The notes: generated from the sequence alone by a model not told the origin. DNA of 64,000 nucleotides from Metabacillus sediminilitoris (GCF_009720625.1 NZ_CP046266.1:4225501-4289500), one strand, 5' to 3'. Shown: positions 27,485 to 38,750, numbered from the stretch's first letter. Numbers and translations are program-made.

Positions 27485-29805
27485 TTTTGCTCCTCTGCTA
27501 ATGCATGTTTTAATACTTCATCTAGATGAGATACAAGAACAAAGGTGAGCTCATTGCGAACACTTTCTGGAATATCATCTAAATCCTTTTCATTTTCCTT
27601 AGGTGCAATGATTTTCTTTAACCCTGCACGGTGGGCACTTAGTGTTTTTTCCTTTAAGCCGCCAATTGGCAGGACCCTTCCGCGAAGAGTGATTTCTCCT
27701 GTCATTCCAACTTCTTTGCGAACAGGTCTGCCTGTTAACGCTGAGACTAAAGCTGTTGCCATTGTAATCCCTGCAGATGGTCCATCCTTCGGCACAGCAC
27801 CTTCAGGAACATGGATATGAATATCATTCTTTTCATGGAATTCTGGGTCAATGTGAAGCTCCTGTGCTCTTGAACGAATATAGCTAAAAGCAGCTTGGGC
27901 AGATTCCTTCATCACGTCACCTAACTTACCAGTCAGAATTAGCTTCCCTTTTCCAGGAGCAACAGATACTTCGATCGATAAAGTATCCCCGCCAACTGTC
28001 GTATAGGCTAAACCAGTTACAACGCCAATTTGATCTTCTAGTTCAGCCTGTCCGTATCTAAAACGATGTTTACCAAGGAATTCTTCAAGGTTTTTATCGG
28101 TAATGATTATTTTTTTCCGAGATTCTTTCACGATTAGCCTTGCAGCCTTTCGACAAACGGTTGCAAGCTGACGTTCTAAACCACGCACACCAGCTTCTCT
28201 CGTATAATAACGAATAATACTTTGCAAGGCATCGTCACGAATTTGCAAATGTGATTTTTTAAGACCATGTTCCTGCAATTGCTTCGGTAATAGATGTTCT
28301 TTCCCAATATGAACTTTTTCTAGTTCTGTATAGCCAGCAATATTAATGATTTCCATTCGATCACGAAGCGGTCCAGGAATTGTAGCCAGATTGTTTGCCG
28401 TTGCAATAAACATAACTTTTGAGAGATCATAGGTTTCTTCAATATAATGATCACTAAAGGTATGATTTTGCTCTGGATCTAATACTTCAAGTAAAGCAGC
28501 TGAAGGATCACCTCTGAAATCACTAGACATTTTATCAATTTCATCTAATAAAAAGACCGGGTTGATCGTACCTGCCTTTTTCATCCCTTGGATAATTCGC
28601 CCCGGCATCGCCCCTACATATGTACGTCGATGGCCACGTATTTCTGATTCATCTCTTACTCCACCAAGTGAAATTCGGACAAAATGGCGATTTAAAGATT
28701 TCGCAACAGAACGTGCTAATGAAGTTTTACCAACACCTGGAGGTCCAGCTAAACAAAGAATTGGTCCTTTTAAGGATTTCGTTAATTGTTGAACAGCTAA
28801 GTATTCTAATACACGTTCTTTTACTTTTTCTAGTCCATAATGTTCTTCGTTCAGTATTTCTTCAGCTATATTGATATCTAACCGGTCTTCTGTAGCATTC
28901 GACCACGGCAGGGAAAGAAGCCATTCAATATAATTCCGGATAACGGCACTTTCAGCTGAGCTGGAAGGTATCTTTTCATAGCGATCTAATTCTTTTAAAG
29001 CAAGTGTTTTTATATTATCAGGCATACCTGCTTGTTCAATACGATCTTGAATGGATGAAACTTCACCGGTTTTTCCTTCTTTATCACCAAGCTCTTTTTG
29101 AATAGCTTTCATTTGCTCGCGAAGATAATATTCTTTTTGTGTACGTTCCATCGAACGTTTCACACGCTGACCGATCTTTTTTTCCAGCTGAAGTACTTCT
29201 CTTTCATTATGGATGATTGAGATCACTTTATTTAGCCGATCTTTGACATCCAATGTTTCGAGGACTTCTTGCTTTTCTTTCAGTTTTAACGGCAAGTGAG
29301 ATGCTATAATATCTGCCATTCTCCCTGGTTCGTTTATATCAGACACTGTGGCATATGTTTCTGCAGAAACCTTTTTTGAAAGTTTTATGTATTGCTCAAA
29401 GTATTCAAGCATTGTTCTCATCAATGCCTCTTCTTCAATACTTTTTTCAACTGGGTCTTCAATCATTTTTACTTCAACAGAAAAATAGTCATCTTCCTCT
29501 ACAAAACCCTGGATTTCTCCGCGTTCTAAGCCTTCGACAAGTACACGAATCGTTCCGTTAGGTAATTTTAACATTTGCTTTATCTTCGTTAAAGTTCCAA
29601 TTTCATATATGTCTTCTTTATTTGGCTCATCTATCGCAATCTCTTTTTGAGTCGTTAAAAAGATGGTGTTATCTTCCATCATTGCTTTTTCTAACGCCTG
29701 AACAGATTTTTCTCTTCCTACATCAAGGTGTAGTACCATCGTTGGATATACTAGCAAGCCTCGTAACGGTAGGAGGGGTACGATTAGAGTATTTGATTTC
29801 GCCAT
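27481..29805 (-). CDS. lonA: LonA, ATP-dependent protease
   Basis: Cytosolic AAA+ serine protease degrading misfolded and regulatory proteins. It has an N-terminal substrate domain and Walker [17 protein letters not shown]. The protease domain has the catalytic serine in [12 protein letters not shown] and lysine in [14 protein letters not shown]. The start [16 protein letters not shown] at 29805 has GGAGGTG 7-8 nt upstream; the 14-codon longer reading does not. Its 774 residues equal the usual length. It overlaps engB by 4 nt. Confidence 0.97.
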   Translation of the reverse strand: MAKSNTLIVPLLPLRGLLVYPTMVLHLDVGREKSVQALEKAMMEDNTIFLTTQKEIAIDEPNKEDIYEIGTLTKIKQMLKLPNGTIRVLVEGLERGEIQGFVEEDDYFSVEVKMIEDPVEKSIEEEALMRTMLEYFEQYIKLSKKVSAETYATVSDINEPGRMADIIASHLPLKLKEKQEVLETLDVKDRLNKVISIIHNEREVLQLEKKIGQRVKRSMERTQKEYYLREQMKAIQKELGDKEGKTGEVSSIQDRIEQAGMPDNIKTLALKELDRYEKIPSSSAESAVIRNYIEWLLSLPWSNATEDRLDINIAEEILNEEHYGLEKVKERVLEYLAVQQLTKSLKGPILCLAGPPGVGKTSLARSVAKSLNRHFVRISLGGVRDESEIRGHRRTYVGAMPGRIIQGMKKAGTINPVFLLDEIDKMSSDFRGDPSAALLEVLDPEQNHTFSDHYIEETYDLSKVMFIATANNLATIPGPLRDRMEIINIAGYTELEKVHIGKEHLLPKQLQEHGLKKSHLQIRDDALQSIIRYYTREAGVRGLERQLATVCRKAARLIVKESRKKIIITDKNLEEFLGKHRFRYGQAELEDQIGVVTGLAYTTVGGDTLSIEVSVAPGKGKLILTGKLGDVMKESAQAAFSYIRSRAQELHIDPEFHEKNDIHIHVPEGAVPKDGPSAGITMATALVSALTGRPVRKEVGMTGEITLRGRVLPIGGLKEKTLSAHRAGLKKIIAPKENEKDLDDIPESVRNELTFVLVSHLDEVLKHALAEEQK

Positions 29806-29885
29806 GCTCTTACACCTCCATGACATAATAGATCGTTCTTTGTTCAATTCTATCTTATTCTTTTACAAGTGTCTATTTGTAAGAA

Positions 29886-29912
29886 CACTAAAAGGGGACT
29901 GACCCCTAAAAA
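29886..29912 (-). terminator. Short GGGG-TCAG-TCCCC hairpin after lonB
   Basis: On the minus strand AGGGG TCAG TCCCCT is followed by TTTTAG. It lies about 85 bp after the lonB stop, with two further G-rich mini-hairpins (about 29943-29990) in between, and about 80 bp before lonA. Confidence 0.6.
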
Positions 29913-29993
29913 GTATTTACTGATTACTTAAGCAATATACTCTATAGGAGGCTGTCCCCAGATTTAAGTTAGGACTAGGGGGCTATCCCCTTG

Positions 29994-31673
29994 TTATACT
30001 GATTCCTGTTGCGGAAAAACTTGGGTATTTTTCTGCAACAAAGGATTACTTTTCTCTGTCGGCGGATTCACAAGCGCAATATCAAATACTTCTTGTAAAT
30101 TAGTGACAGGAATAATCTTAATTCCTTCAATATCCTTTAAGATTGATTGCATATTTTCCTTTGGAATAATCACTGTTTTTGCCCCAGCTTTTTTAGCAGC
30201 TTTAATTTTTGGTATGACTCCTCCAATTGGCTTTACATTGCCGTGAATACTTATTTCACCTGTCATTGCTACATAATTATCAACTGGAATTCTATGAATG
30301 GCTGAGAAGATTCCCGTGGCCATTGCGATACCTGCTGATGGTCCATCTATTGGCGTGCCACCTGGGAAATTAACATGTATATCATAATCACCTGCATTTA
30401 TTCCCATTGACCTTAAAACAGTGATGACATTTTCGATTGAGCCCTTAGCCATACTTTTTCTTCTAATAGATTTTGAGCGATCGCCAATACTTTCTTCTTC
30501 TACTATACCTGTAATATTAATTTTCCCTTTATCTTTCTCTGCAGAAATAATGGTAACTTCAATTTCTAAAAGAGCGCCGGAATTTGGGCCGTATACCGCG
30601 AGACCATTAACTAAGCCAACCTTTGCCTTATTATTAATTTTTTTCTCATATCTTGGTGTTAATTGACTAGAATGAATTACCCATTCAATATCCTGTACAG
30701 TTATTTCTTTTCTGTCTTCTGACAAGGCAGTACCTGTTGCAATTTGCATTAGGTTTACAACTTCACGGCCATTCCGAACGTATGATGTTAAAACATTTAT
30801 TCCTTCATCACTTACTTTCATTTCCACTTTATTAGCTGCTTTTCTTGCAACAATTGATAATTCGTCCTGTTCTAAATCCCTAAAGAAAACTTCAAGACAT
30901 CGTGAACGGATGGCCGGAGGAATTTCATTTGGTGTTCTTGTTGTTGCTCCAACAAGACGAAAATCAGCTGGCAGGCCATTTTTGAAAATATCATGAATAT
31001 GTGTTGGAATTTGAATATTTTCTTCATTATAATACGCGCTTTCTAAAAATACTTTACGATCTTCAAGTACCTTTAACAATTTATTCATTTGAATAGGATG
31101 CAGTTCACCAATTTCATCGATAAATAATACTCCACCATGAGCATGTGTAACAGCCCCTTGTTTTGGTTGGGGAATTCCAGCCTGTCCCATTGCCCCTGCA
31201 CCTTGGTAGATCGGGTCATGAACAGAACCAATAAGAGGATCAGCAATACCTCTTTCGTCAAATCGTGCTGTTGTTGCATCTAACTCTACAAAAACAGCGT
31301 TTTCCTTGAATGGTGATTTTTGATTTCGCTTTGCTTCCTCTAATACCAGCCTTGCAGCAGCTGTTTTCCCTACACCTGGCGGCCCATATATAATGACATG
31401 CTGTGGATTTGCTCCACATAATGCGGCTCGCAAGGAACGAATTCCATCTTCTTGCCCAACTATATCCTGGAAGCTCTTTGGTCTTACCTTTTCTGCCAAA
31501 GGTTCCGTTAACCTAATAGATCTCATTTTCCTGAGTTGTTCCATTTCTTTTTTTGATTCACGGTCAATTGAGATTTTTTGAGTTCTTTGGCTTTTTAATA
31601 AATTCAAGAAGTACATCCCGATAATAATGCCAAAAAACAATTGAATAAACAAAGCGATACTTGTCCAACTCAT
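29994..31673 (-). CDS. lonB: LonB, membrane-anchored sporulation Lon protease
   Basis: Lon-family AAA+ protease which in B. subtilis is made in the forespore under sigma-F. An N-terminal membrane helix (about residues 6-24) anchors it. Walker A is [15 protein letters not shown] near residue 95. The C-terminal protease domain holds the serine in TPIDGPSAGIAMA and the lysine in GGVIPKIKAAKKAG. There is no large N-terminal substrate domain, which distinguishes it from LonA. AGGAGGGA precedes ATG at 31673. It is monocistronic, between clpX and lonA. Confidence 0.96.
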   Translation of the reverse strand: MSWTSIALFIQLFFGIIIGMYFLNLLKSQRTQKISIDRESKKEMEQLRKMRSIRLTEPLAEKVRPKSFQDIVGQEDGIRSLRAALCGANPQHVIIYGPPGVGKTAAARLVLEEAKRNQKSPFKENAVFVELDATTARFDERGIADPLIGSVHDPIYQGAGAMGQAGIPQPKQGAVTHAHGGVLFIDEIGELHPIQMNKLLKVLEDRKVFLESAYYNEENIQIPTHIHDIFKNGLPADFRLVGATTRTPNEIPPAIRSRCLEVFFRDLEQDELSIVARKAANKVEMKVSDEGINVLTSYVRNGREVVNLMQIATGTALSEDRKEITVQDIEWVIHSSQLTPRYEKKINNKAKVGLVNGLAVYGPNSGALLEIEVTIISAEKDKGKINITGIVEEESIGDRSKSIRRKSMAKGSIENVITVLRSMGINAGDYDIHVNFPGGTPIDGPSAGIAMATGIFSAIHRIPVDNYVAMTGEISIHGNVKPIGGVIPKIKAAKKAGAKTVIIPKENMQSILKDIEGIKIIPVTNLQEVFDIALVNPPTEKSNPLLQKNTQVFPQQESV

Positions 31674-31708
31674 TGTAGTCCCTCCTGCTAAGGTGATTAC
31701 CGCTACTT

Positions 31709-31725
31709 GTGAACCATGTGTTCAC
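31709..31725. promoter_or_regulatory. Perfect inverted repeat upstream of lonB
   Basis: GTGAAC-CATGT-GTTCAC, 6-bp arms with a 5-bp spacer, 36 bp upstream of the lonB start. The form suits a dimeric regulator but I do not recognise the cognate protein, and a chance palindrome is possible. Confidence 0.4.
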
Positions 31726-31970
31726 GATGATTAGATGAACATGGACATGGCCTATGTATAAAAAAGAGATTCTTCTCACTTATAGCTGACAAAAGGCAAG
31801 CATTAGCTTACCTTTGCTGCTTTTAGCAAAATATTTCGTGGTACTTATTGTATGAAGCGGTTATTTATAGCTAGTATCTCCGAGGTTTAACAGGAATAAA
31901 CATGTTTTCTTTATTAGAATCTATCCGATGTATACGTTAGTAAGAATAGATGGTTAATAGGATAGACACA

Positions 31971-32002
31971 AAAAAGAAGCCGACTTTTACATCAGCTTCT
32001 TC
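31971..32002 (-). terminator. Terminator after clpX
   Basis: AAGAAGCTGA and TCGGCTTCTT form the stem around a TGTAAAAG loop, followed by TTTTTTG on the minus strand. Confidence 0.9.
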
Positions 32003-32028
32003 CATACTTTAATCATCGTTTTAAAACA

Positions 32029-33294
32029 TTATGCAGAAGTTTTTTTATCTTCCTGGACGACAGTACCATCATTTAAGACAAGCTTAGGTGGTGTTTTACC
32101 TGTCACTGCATCACCAGTAATAATTGTTTTAACAATATCTTCTCTAGATGGTAGATCAAACATCATATCAAGCATAATGCCTTCAATGATTGAGCGAAGA
32201 CCACGAGCACCAGTTTTTCTCTCGATGGCTTTTTTCGCGATTTCTTGAAGAGCATCCTCTTCAAATTCAAGTTCTACTCCATCTAAATCAAGCATTTTTT
32301 GATATTGTTTAACAAGAGCATTTTTAGGTTTTGTTAAGATTTCTACCAATGCATCTTCATCTAAAGGCTCCAAACTCGCAATAACTGGTAAACGGCCGAT
32401 AAATTCTGGAATTAATCCAAATTTTAATAAATCTTCCGGTAATACCTTTGAAAGAAGGGCCTTTTTATCTAAATCTGCATTTTTATTGTCTGAGCCAAAT
32501 CCTATTACTTTTTTACCTAGACGGCGTTTAATAATTTGTTCAATTCCATCAAACGCACCACCACAGATAAATAAGATATTTGTAGTATCAATTTGAATAA
32601 ACTCTTGATGTGGATGCTTTCTTCCACCTTGTGGAGGAACGCTGGCTACTGTACCTTCAAGTATTTTAAGTAATGCTTGCTGTACACCTTCTCCTGAAAC
32701 ATCACGTGTGATTGATGGGTTCTCGGATTTACGTGCAACTTTATCAATTTCGTCGATGTAAATAATTCCTTTTTCTGCTTTTTCAACATCATAGTCAGCT
32801 GCTTGAATAAGCTTTAAAAGAATATTTTCCACATCTTCTCCAACATAACCAGCTTCAGTTAAAGAAGTTGCATCTGCAATCGCAAATGGCACATTTAAAA
32901 TACGAGCTAACGTTTGCGCTAGTAATGTTTTACCACTACCTGTTGGCCCAATCATTGCAATGTTACTTTTTGAAAGCTCTACATCATCAATCTTACTGTT
33001 TGAATTTATACGTTTATAGTGATTGTATACTGCAACAGCTAAAGATTTCTTTGCTTGATCCTGCCCAATAACATATTCATCTAATATTTCATTAATTTCT
33101 TTTGGTTTTGGAACATCTTTAAATTCAACTTCTTCTTCCGTACCAAGCTCTTCTTCAACAATCTCAGTACAAAGCTCAATACACTCATCACATATGTATA
33201 CACCTGGTCCTGCAACTAACTTTCGAACCTGATCTTGGGTTTTACCACAAAATGAACATTTTAATTGTCCTTTTTCGTCGTTAAATTTAAACAT
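32029..33294 (-). CDS. clpX: ClpX, ATPase subunit of ClpXP protease
   Basis: AAA+ unfoldase feeding substrates to ClpP. The N-terminal zinc-binding domain has cysteines C13, C16, C35 and C38 (CSFC and CDEC). Walker A is [15 protein letters not shown] near residue 118, Walker B is IIYIDEIDK, and the GYVGEDVE pore loop and C-terminal sensor-2 GARGLR are present. At 421 residues it is standard. It lies downstream of tig as in B. subtilis but with a long 513-bp gap. Confidence 0.98.
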   Translation of the reverse strand: MFKFNDEKGQLKCSFCGKTQDQVRKLVAGPGVYICDECIELCTEIVEEELGTEEEVEFKDVPKPKEINEILDEYVIGQDQAKKSLAVAVYNHYKRINSNSKIDDVELSKSNIAMIGPTGSGKTLLAQTLARILNVPFAIADATSLTEAGYVGEDVENILLKLIQAADYDVEKAEKGIIYIDEIDKVARKSENPSITRDVSGEGVQQALLKILEGTVASVPPQGGRKHPHQEFIQIDTTNILFICGGAFDGIEQIIKRRLGKKVIGFGSDNKNADLDKKALLSKVLPEDLLKFGLIPEFIGRLPVIASLEPLDEDALVEILTKPKNALVKQYQKMLDLDGVELEFEEDALQEIAKKAIERKTGARGLRSIIEGIMLDMMFDLPSREDIVKTIITGDAVTGKTPPKLVLNDGTVVQEDKKTSA

Positions 33295-33763
33295 TGTTTC
33301 ACCCCTTATATCTTTATCTCAATCAAAATGATTCTACCCCACCCGATAAAAATGTATCTCTTCCTAACCAATTTACATAGTAGGCAGGTGTCATTCTTTA
33401 CAAGAATGTAAAAAAATTGAATGTAAATATAGGTATGTATTGCATTTTACCATAAGTCATGCATTGATAGGTAATAATACTGCTCCAAGTTTGAAAAAGG
33501 ATCTATTGTTGTTGAAAAAAAACCTTCATGAGTCAACAAAAAAACTTTTCTAGAATTGAATTATGTTTCTTACTTCAAGTGTATGTATGTATCAGCTTTC
33601 TTATATCATTCCCTAAGGAATATAAATAAAACATGTTTGTAGAAATGTAAGTAATGTAACCTATATTTATTTCATTACCTTTTATACTAAATTAGTAGTA
33701 AAGTCTAATTGATCATCATTCAGTCATCTTTTTACCCTTGGAATTGAAAGCAGCTAATTTGTA
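33295..33763. other. AT-rich intergenic region between tig and clpX, no gene seen
   Basis: About 470 bp that should hold the clpX promoter. It has only short stop-interrupted frames. A small hairpin CATTCTT-TACA-AGAATG at about 33393-33409 has no adjoining T run. I see no convincing RNA gene, repeat or operator. Confidence 0.5.
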
Positions 33764-33794
33764 CAAAACAAGGCACGATCTGCTCGCGCCTTGT
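33764..33794 (-). terminator. Terminator after tig
   Basis: ACAAGGC (33768-33774) pairs with GCCTTGT (33788-33794), with an extended CG-rich inner stem, then TTTTG on the minus strand. Confidence 0.88.
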
Positions 33795-33807
33795 TCTTTA
33801 ATTATTA

Positions 33808-35097
33808 TTATGCAACAACTTTGCTATTTTCTACAAGAAAATCGATTGCTTTACGAACTTTTAAATCTTCTTTTAAACCTTCAGCTGATCCGCCTAATGC
33901 TTGTTTTATATTTTCAACAGGCATGTTGTACATTTCAGCCATTTTTGTTAATTCTGCATCCACATCTTCGTCAGTAACTTCGATGTTTTCAGCTTTAGCA
34001 ATCGCTTCTAAAGTTAAGTTGTATTTTACTCGTTTTTCAGCATCATCTTTCATTTGAGCTTTTAATGCTGCTTCATCTTGACCTGAGAATTGGAAGTATA
34101 AGTCAAGATTCATACCTTGCATTTGAAGACGTTGCTCAAATTCTTGCATCATACGAGAAATTTCGTTTTCGATAAGTGCATTCGGAATATCAACTTCTAC
34201 ACCTTCAGCAGCTTTTTCGACTAAAGTATCGCGTAAGTGATTTTCAGCCTCTGCTTTTTTAGCTTCTTCAAGACGAGTTCTTGTTTGAGCTTTTAATTCA
34301 TCAAGTGTTTCAACTTCTTCGTTAACATCTTTAGCAAATTCATCATCTAAAGCTGGAAGTTCTTTCGCTTTAATTTCATGAACTTTCACTTTGAATACAG
34401 CTGGTTTTCCTGCAAGGTTTTCAGCGTGGTATTCTTCAGGGAATGATACTTCAACATCCTTCTCTGCACCTGCTTCTAAGCCAATAAGTTGTTCTTCAAA
34501 GCCTGGAATGAATGAACCTGAACCAATTTCTAAAGAGTAATTTTCTGCTGCTCCGCCTTCGAATGCTTCTCCATCAACATAACCATCGAAATCAATAACC
34601 GCAGTATCACCGTTTTCAATTGCGCCTTTCTCTTTAACAACTAACTCAGCATGACGTTCTTGAAGCTGCTTTAATTCATTTTCAACATCTTCATCTGATA
34701 CAGTATCGTCTAATTTTTCGATTTCTAGACCTTTATATTCACCTAATTTCACTTCTGGTTTAACAGTAACTTTTGCAGTGAAAATTAAGCTTTTTCCTTT
34801 TTCAACTTGCTCAACATCGATTTCAGGGCGATCTACTGGTTCAATGCCAGCTTCATCAACCGCATTTGGATAAGCTGTTGGCAGAATGATATCTAAAGCA
34901 TCTTGGTAAAGTGATTCAACACCAAAACGTTGTTCAAACATTCCACGTGGAATTTTCCCTTTACGGAAACCAGGGATTGAAACTTGTTTAACTACCTTTT
35001 TAAATGCTTCATCTAGTGCATTTGTGAAATCCTCTGCAGAAACTTCAACCGTAAGAACGCCTTCGTTCCCCTCTAATTTTTCCCATTTTACTGACAT
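33808..35097 (-). CDS. tig: Trigger factor, ribosome-associated chaperone
   Basis: Peptidyl-prolyl isomerase and chaperone at the ribosomal exit tunnel. The N-terminal ribosome-binding signature is [20 protein letters not shown] (residues 41-60). A central FKBP-like domain ([19 protein letters not shown], about 165-185) and a helical C-terminal chaperone domain follow. The 429 residues match the family. The 419-bp upstream region contains a degenerate palindromic repeat. Confidence 0.98.
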   Translation of the reverse strand: MSVKWEKLEGNEGVLTVEVSAEDFTNALDEAFKKVVKQVSIPGFRKGKIPRGMFEQRFGVESLYQDALDIILPTAYPNAVDEAGIEPVDRPEIDVEQVEKGKSLIFTAKVTVKPEVKLGEYKGLEIEKLDDTVSDEDVENELKQLQERHAELVVKEKGAIENGDTAVIDFDGYVDGEAFEGGAAENYSLEIGSGSFIPGFEEQLIGLEAGAEKDVEVSFPEEYHAENLAGKPAVFKVKVHEIKAKELPALDDEFAKDVNEEVETLDELKAQTRTRLEEAKKAEAENHLRDTLVEKAAEGVEVDIPNALIENEISRMMQEFEQRLQMQGMNLDLYFQFSGQDEAALKAQMKDDAEKRVKYNLTLEAIAKAENIEVTDEDVDAELTKMAEMYNMPVENIKQALGGSAEGLKEDLKVRKAIDFLVENSKVVA

Positions 35098-35516
35098 ATG
35101 TTGTTCCCTCCAAAATATCTATTATGATTGTGCGAATAAGTGATAGGTAATTGGTGGTTGCTTGTCCAGTTTAAACAATCATCCGCTATCATATACCTGT
35201 TTATGTACGGCAGAAAGTAACCGAGTACGAACCATGCTCAGGATTTCGTAATAACAAGTGCGAAAGCGCCTTGCACAGTCCCGACAAGCATAAGACGCTC
35301 CCAAATACCTTCATTTCAAGAGTGACTTATGCATCGATGGGCTATACGCTGCAGCAGGATGCCGAGCACATAGCCAAAGTACAAGATACTATAAAATCCT
35401 AAGTTTTAAAAAAAGCAGGCTGATTATGCCCACAATAAATAGACCTTATATACGTTGATCACTATTTTGCAACCATTTTATTATAACACAGAAAACATTC
35501 CTTTCAACACAAAGCC
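35098..35516. other. Intergenic region upstream of tig with a decayed repeat
   Basis: 419 bp between tig and ysoA. Apart from the degenerate repeat copy at about 35258-35360 and expected tig promoter sequence near its start, I see no gene or clear hairpin terminator. Confidence 0.5.
35258..35360 (+). repeat. Degenerate copy of the long palindromic intergenic repeat
   Basis: The order of blocks CGAAAGCGCC, CCCGACAAGCATAAGACG, GACTTATG, ATCGATGGGCTA and ACGCTGCAGC matches, with substitutions, the copies at 49231-49481. Its central arms are only partly complementary, suggesting an old, decaying insertion. Confidence 0.7.
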
Positions 35517-36527
35517 TCATATTTGCATATAAGAAATTTCTTCTATTTGATATATTTTTTTACACGCTTCTTGAAGTGTAGGGAATGATTGATTGTACAT
35601 TTCCTGTACTTCATTTTGATCAATTGTTATTCCGTGCATCTCATAACCCACAATATGAAGAGCAGCTGCCCATAAGTTAGCATCTGTCGGTTGTGGTAAA
35701 AGAGGATAGAGAACATATAAGTGTCTAATCCATAGTTCTTTTACTGCTTCATAAAGAGTGGGATTTTCATTCCCTAAAATGTCATCTAATTTTGTAAGTA
35801 CTTTTTTCGTAAATGGTAGATCTGAAATATCTTCAAGCTTTGCTGGGATTACGGTTATTGATTCCCCAAACTTATAAACGGTGACTTCTTTTTCAATTTC
35901 ATTTTCAATCATTAAATGTAAAATCATTGATTTAACCATTGGGTGACTTTTAGGATTTTCTAAAAGTATCTTCAAGGATGAAAAGTGTTTAATTACATTT
36001 CGATCTTTGAGTGATTGTATATATGCCAGTTGCTTTGTAGTATTTTCTAATACGTCTTCAATGTAGAGTGTTTGTTGATCTTCAACACCCTCATCCTCAA
36101 AAATATCCACATCGTTTTGTGTCATTTTACGACTGAATTCTAATAATTTATAAAAATGCTCTGCACTCTCTGCAGGTAGATGATTCTCCTCAAGAACAGC
36201 CTCAATGGTTGATTGTACTTCATGATACTCACGAAGCTGTATGAGGATTGTTAAATAAATTTGTAAAACAGTGAAATAATGGCCGATATCTTCTAAAAGC
36301 ATTTTTTTACAAATATTTTTAGCCTCAACTAGCTCACCGAGTTCCATAAAGCAAATGGCCATACCTAAATGAATCTCTGCTTTATCTTCGTTTAAATTCT
36401 TTGCTTCAGAGAACATTTCAAGTGCTTGATGATATTTTTTCTCTTTTAATAACGCCATACCCTTATCAATATAACGTTCCTTTAAATTAGGAAAAGGGAT
36501 AATATTTGAACGTTTTTTCTCATCCAT
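35517..36527 (-). CDS. ysoA: YsoA-like TPR repeat protein
   Basis: Protein of 336 residues with an N-terminal tetratricopeptide region (residues about 15-110; LLKEKKYHQALEMFSEAKN and LGMAICFMELGELVEAK). Its helical C-terminal half resembles no enzyme I know. TPR proteins are scaffolds for protein-protein contacts, so the partner is unknown. It lies between tig and leuD as in B. subtilis, which supports the ysoA name. Cytoplasmic: no signal peptide or membrane helix. Confidence 0.85.
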   Translation of the reverse strand: MDEKKRSNIIPFPNLKERYIDKGMALLKEKKYHQALEMFSEAKNLNEDKAEIHLGMAICFMELGELVEAKNICKKMLLEDIGHYFTVLQIYLTILIQLREYHEVQSTIEAVLEENHLPAESAEHFYKLLEFSRKMTQNDVDIFEDEGVEDQQTLYIEDVLENTTKQLAYIQSLKDRNVIKHFSSLKILLENPKSHPMVKSMILHLMIENEIEKEVTVYKFGESITVIPAKLEDISDLPFTKKVLTKLDDILGNENPTLYEAVKELWIRHLYVLYPLLPQPTDANLWAAALHIVGYEMHGITIDQNEVQEMYNQSFPTLQEACKKIYQIEEISYMQI

Positions 36528-36662
36528 ATGTTGGTCAACTCCAGCTTCAAGCTTTGCCTACAAGTTTATCAATCCAACACTTGGAAAACAAGCAATACAT
36601 GAGAAAATCTTCGCTAAAGGTACGGACAAAAGGCGAAAGTTAAGGTCTTAAATACGACAAAA

Positions 36663-36700
36663 GAAGAAAAGAAGCTAGCATTATAAAAATGTAGCTTCTC
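36663..36700 (-). terminator. Terminator of the ilv-leu operon
   Basis: AGAAGCTA (36670-36677) pairs with TAGCTTCT (36692-36699), followed on the minus strand by TTTTCTTCTTTT. The upstream arm lies inside the last codons of leuD. Confidence 0.85.
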
Positions 36701-37277
36701 TTTCTTCTTCAAATTTCTTAATTTGGTCATTATAATTCATTGTTAAGTCAATTTCATCTTTTCCATATAAAAGCATATCCTTCCAATATGGATCGACTGT
36801 AAATGACTCTGATAATTGATCGTTGTCAATAATCTTTTGTTCCTCTAGGTTTATCGTTAGCTCATAGCCTTCTACGTTTGCTTTCTTACGGATTGCATCT
36901 AATACAGATTGTTCTAATTTAATTGGCAATAATCCATTCTTCAGACAATTTTGATGAAAAATATCTGCATATGAAGGTGCTAATATTACTTGAAAACCGT
37001 AATCTGAAAGAGCCCATGGCGCATGCTCACGAGATGAACCGCAACCAAAGTTTTCTCCTGTAAGTAATATCGATGCACCCTTATTTTTCTCTTTGTTTAA
37101 CTCAAAATCTGGGTTGTCAGATCCATCCGGAAGGAATCTCCAATCGAAAAAGGCAAAGCGACCATAGCCAGTTTTTTCAATACGTTTAAGAAATTGCTTA
37201 GGAATAATTTGATCTGTATCAACATTTGCTCTGTTTAAAACAGCTACTTTTCCTGTATGTGTAGTAAATGGTTTCAT
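36681..37277 (-). CDS. leuD: 3-isopropylmalate dehydratase small subunit
   Basis: Small subunit of isopropylmalate isomerase, which interconverts 2- and 3-isopropylmalate in leucine synthesis with LeuC. The motif NVDTDQIIPKQFLK is near the N-terminus, and the swivel-domain signature GENFGCGSSREHAPWAL is near residue 70. The start MKPFTTHTG at 37277 has GGAGGGG 5 nt upstream; the longer frame overlaps leuC by 53 nt and is rejected. The length is 198 residues. Last gene of the ilv-leu operon. Confidence 0.97.
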   Translation of the reverse strand: MKPFTTHTGKVAVLNRANVDTDQIIPKQFLKRIEKTGYGRFAFFDWRFLPDGSDNPDFELNKEKNKGASILLTGENFGCGSSREHAPWALSDYGFQVILAPSYADIFHQNCLKNGLLPIKLEQSVLDAIRKKANVEGYELTINLEEQKIIDNDQLSESFTVDPYWKDMLLYGKDEIDLTMNYNDQIKKFEEEREATFL

Positions 37278-37290
37278 TATGCCCCTCCTG

Positions 37291-38718
37291 TTATGCTTGA
37301 ATTTTCTCTTTCTGAATATGACGAACATCCACAAATTTCCCATGAAGAGCTGCCGCTGCTGCCATAGCTGGACTTACTAGATGTGTTCTTGCTCCTTTAC
37401 CTTGTCTGCCTTCAAAGTTACGGTTAGATGTTGATGCACAACGCTCTCCCTCAGGAACTACATCATTATTCATACTTAAACACATACTACAGCCCGACTC
37501 TCGCCATTCAAAGCCTGCTTCTTTAAAGATGATATCTAAGCCTTCTTCTTCAGCGACTTTTTTCACAGTTTGTGAACCAGGTACTACAAGTGCACGAACA
37601 GTAGGCGCAACTTTTTGCCCTTTGTGTGCTTTTATAACTTCTGCAGCCTGTCTAAGATCTGTTAAACGTGAATTTGTACAAGATCCTATAAAGACATGTT
37701 CGATTGTTATATCTTCAATTTTCATATTTGGTTGTAATCCCATATATTCAAATGCTCGTTTTGCTTCGTCAACTTCCTCTTCATTTTGGAACCCATTTAG
37801 ATCAGGCGTTTTTTCATCAACCCCAACAGCCATTCCAGGATTTGTTCCCCATGTTACCATAGGCGCAATATCCTCACCTTGTAATGTAATTACTTCGTCA
37901 TATTCCGCACCTTCATCTGTTTTTAATGTTTTCCAATATTTAACAGCTTCTTCGAACTCTTCTCCCTTTGGTGCATACTTTCTGCCTTTAATATAGGAGA
38001 ACGTTGTTTCGTCAGGTGCAATTAATCCTGCTCTTGCTCCTGCCTCAATAGACATATTGCAAATAGTCATACGCTCATCCATTGATAAGTTTTCAATAAC
38101 CTCACCGGTAAACTCAATAATGTAACCTGTTCCAAAACGAACTCCATACTTGCCAATCACAGCTAATATCACATCTTTAGCTGTTACACCTTGTTGTAAT
38201 TTCCCTGGAACATGAATATTAAGTGTTTTTGGACGTTGTCTCCAGATTGTTTGTGTTGCTAAAACATGTTCAACCTCACTTGTACCGATACCAAATGCAA
38301 TAGCTCCGAAAGCTCCGTGTGTTGAAGTATGGCTATCACCACAAACAATCGTTTTTCCTGGAAGTGTTAAGCCTAACTCCGGACCAATAACATGAACAAT
38401 CCCTTGATCTTCACTTTCAAGGTCTGCTAAACGGATTCCAAATTCTTTACAGTTATTTTCTAATGCATTCACTTGAAGTTTCGCAATCTCGTCTTTGATC
38501 ACAAAGCGATTAACTGTAGGAATATTATGATCCATCGTTGCAAATGTTCGATCAGGTCTTCTTACTTTACGATTTTTTTCACGTAGGCCTTCAAATGCCT
38601 GTGGAGATGTAACTTCATGTATTAAGTGTAAGTCAATATAGATTAAATCAGGTTTCCCCTGCTCTTGTTGAACAATATGCTCATCATATATCTTTTCAAT
38701 TATCGTTCTTGGCTTCAT
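37291..38718 (-). CDS. leuC: 3-isopropylmalate dehydratase large subunit
   Basis: Aconitase-family [4Fe-4S] subunit of isopropylmalate isomerase. The cluster cysteines lie in [15 protein letters not shown] and [11 protein letters not shown]. The substrate motif [13 protein letters not shown] is at about residues 130-142. At 475 residues it is typical. leuD begins 13 nt downstream. The gap to leuB upstream is unusually long (275 bp) and holds a hairpin. Confidence 0.98.
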   Translation of the reverse strand: MKPRTIIEKIYDEHIVQQEQGKPDLIYIDLHLIHEVTSPQAFEGLREKNRKVRRPDRTFATMDHNIPTVNRFVIKDEIAKLQVNALENNCKEFGIRLADLESEDQGIVHVIGPELGLTLPGKTIVCGDSHTSTHGAFGAIAFGIGTSEVEHVLATQTIWRQRPKTLNIHVPGKLQQGVTAKDVILAVIGKYGVRFGTGYIIEFTGEVIENLSMDERMTICNMSIEAGARAGLIAPDETTFSYIKGRKYAPKGEEFEEAVKYWKTLKTDEGAEYDEVITLQGEDIAPMVTWGTNPGMAVGVDEKTPDLNGFQNEEEVDEAKRAFEYMGLQPNMKIEDITIEHVFIGSCTNSRLTDLRQAAEVIKAHKGQKVAPTVRALVVPGSQTVKKVAEEEGLDIIFKEAGFEWRESGCSMCLSMNNDVVPEGERCASTSNRNFEGRQGKGARTHLVSPAMAAAAALHGKFVDVRHIQKEKIQA

Positions 38719-38750
38719 GGTCAGGTACCCCCTTTAATAGATAGAAAAAA

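Noticed and set aside
33393..33409. Small hairpin in the tig-clpX gap as a terminator or small RNA
   Set aside because: Seven-bp stem without a T run on either strand and no nearby promoter match.
37278..37343. N-terminal extension of leuD overlapping leuC
   Set aside because: The internal ATG at 37277 has GGAGGGG at correct spacing and gives the family N-terminus; the extension reads through leuC codons.
37529..37996. A 155-codon plus-strand open frame inside leuC
   Set aside because: It is fully antisense to leuC, whose protein is intact, with no ribosome binding site; a composition shadow.
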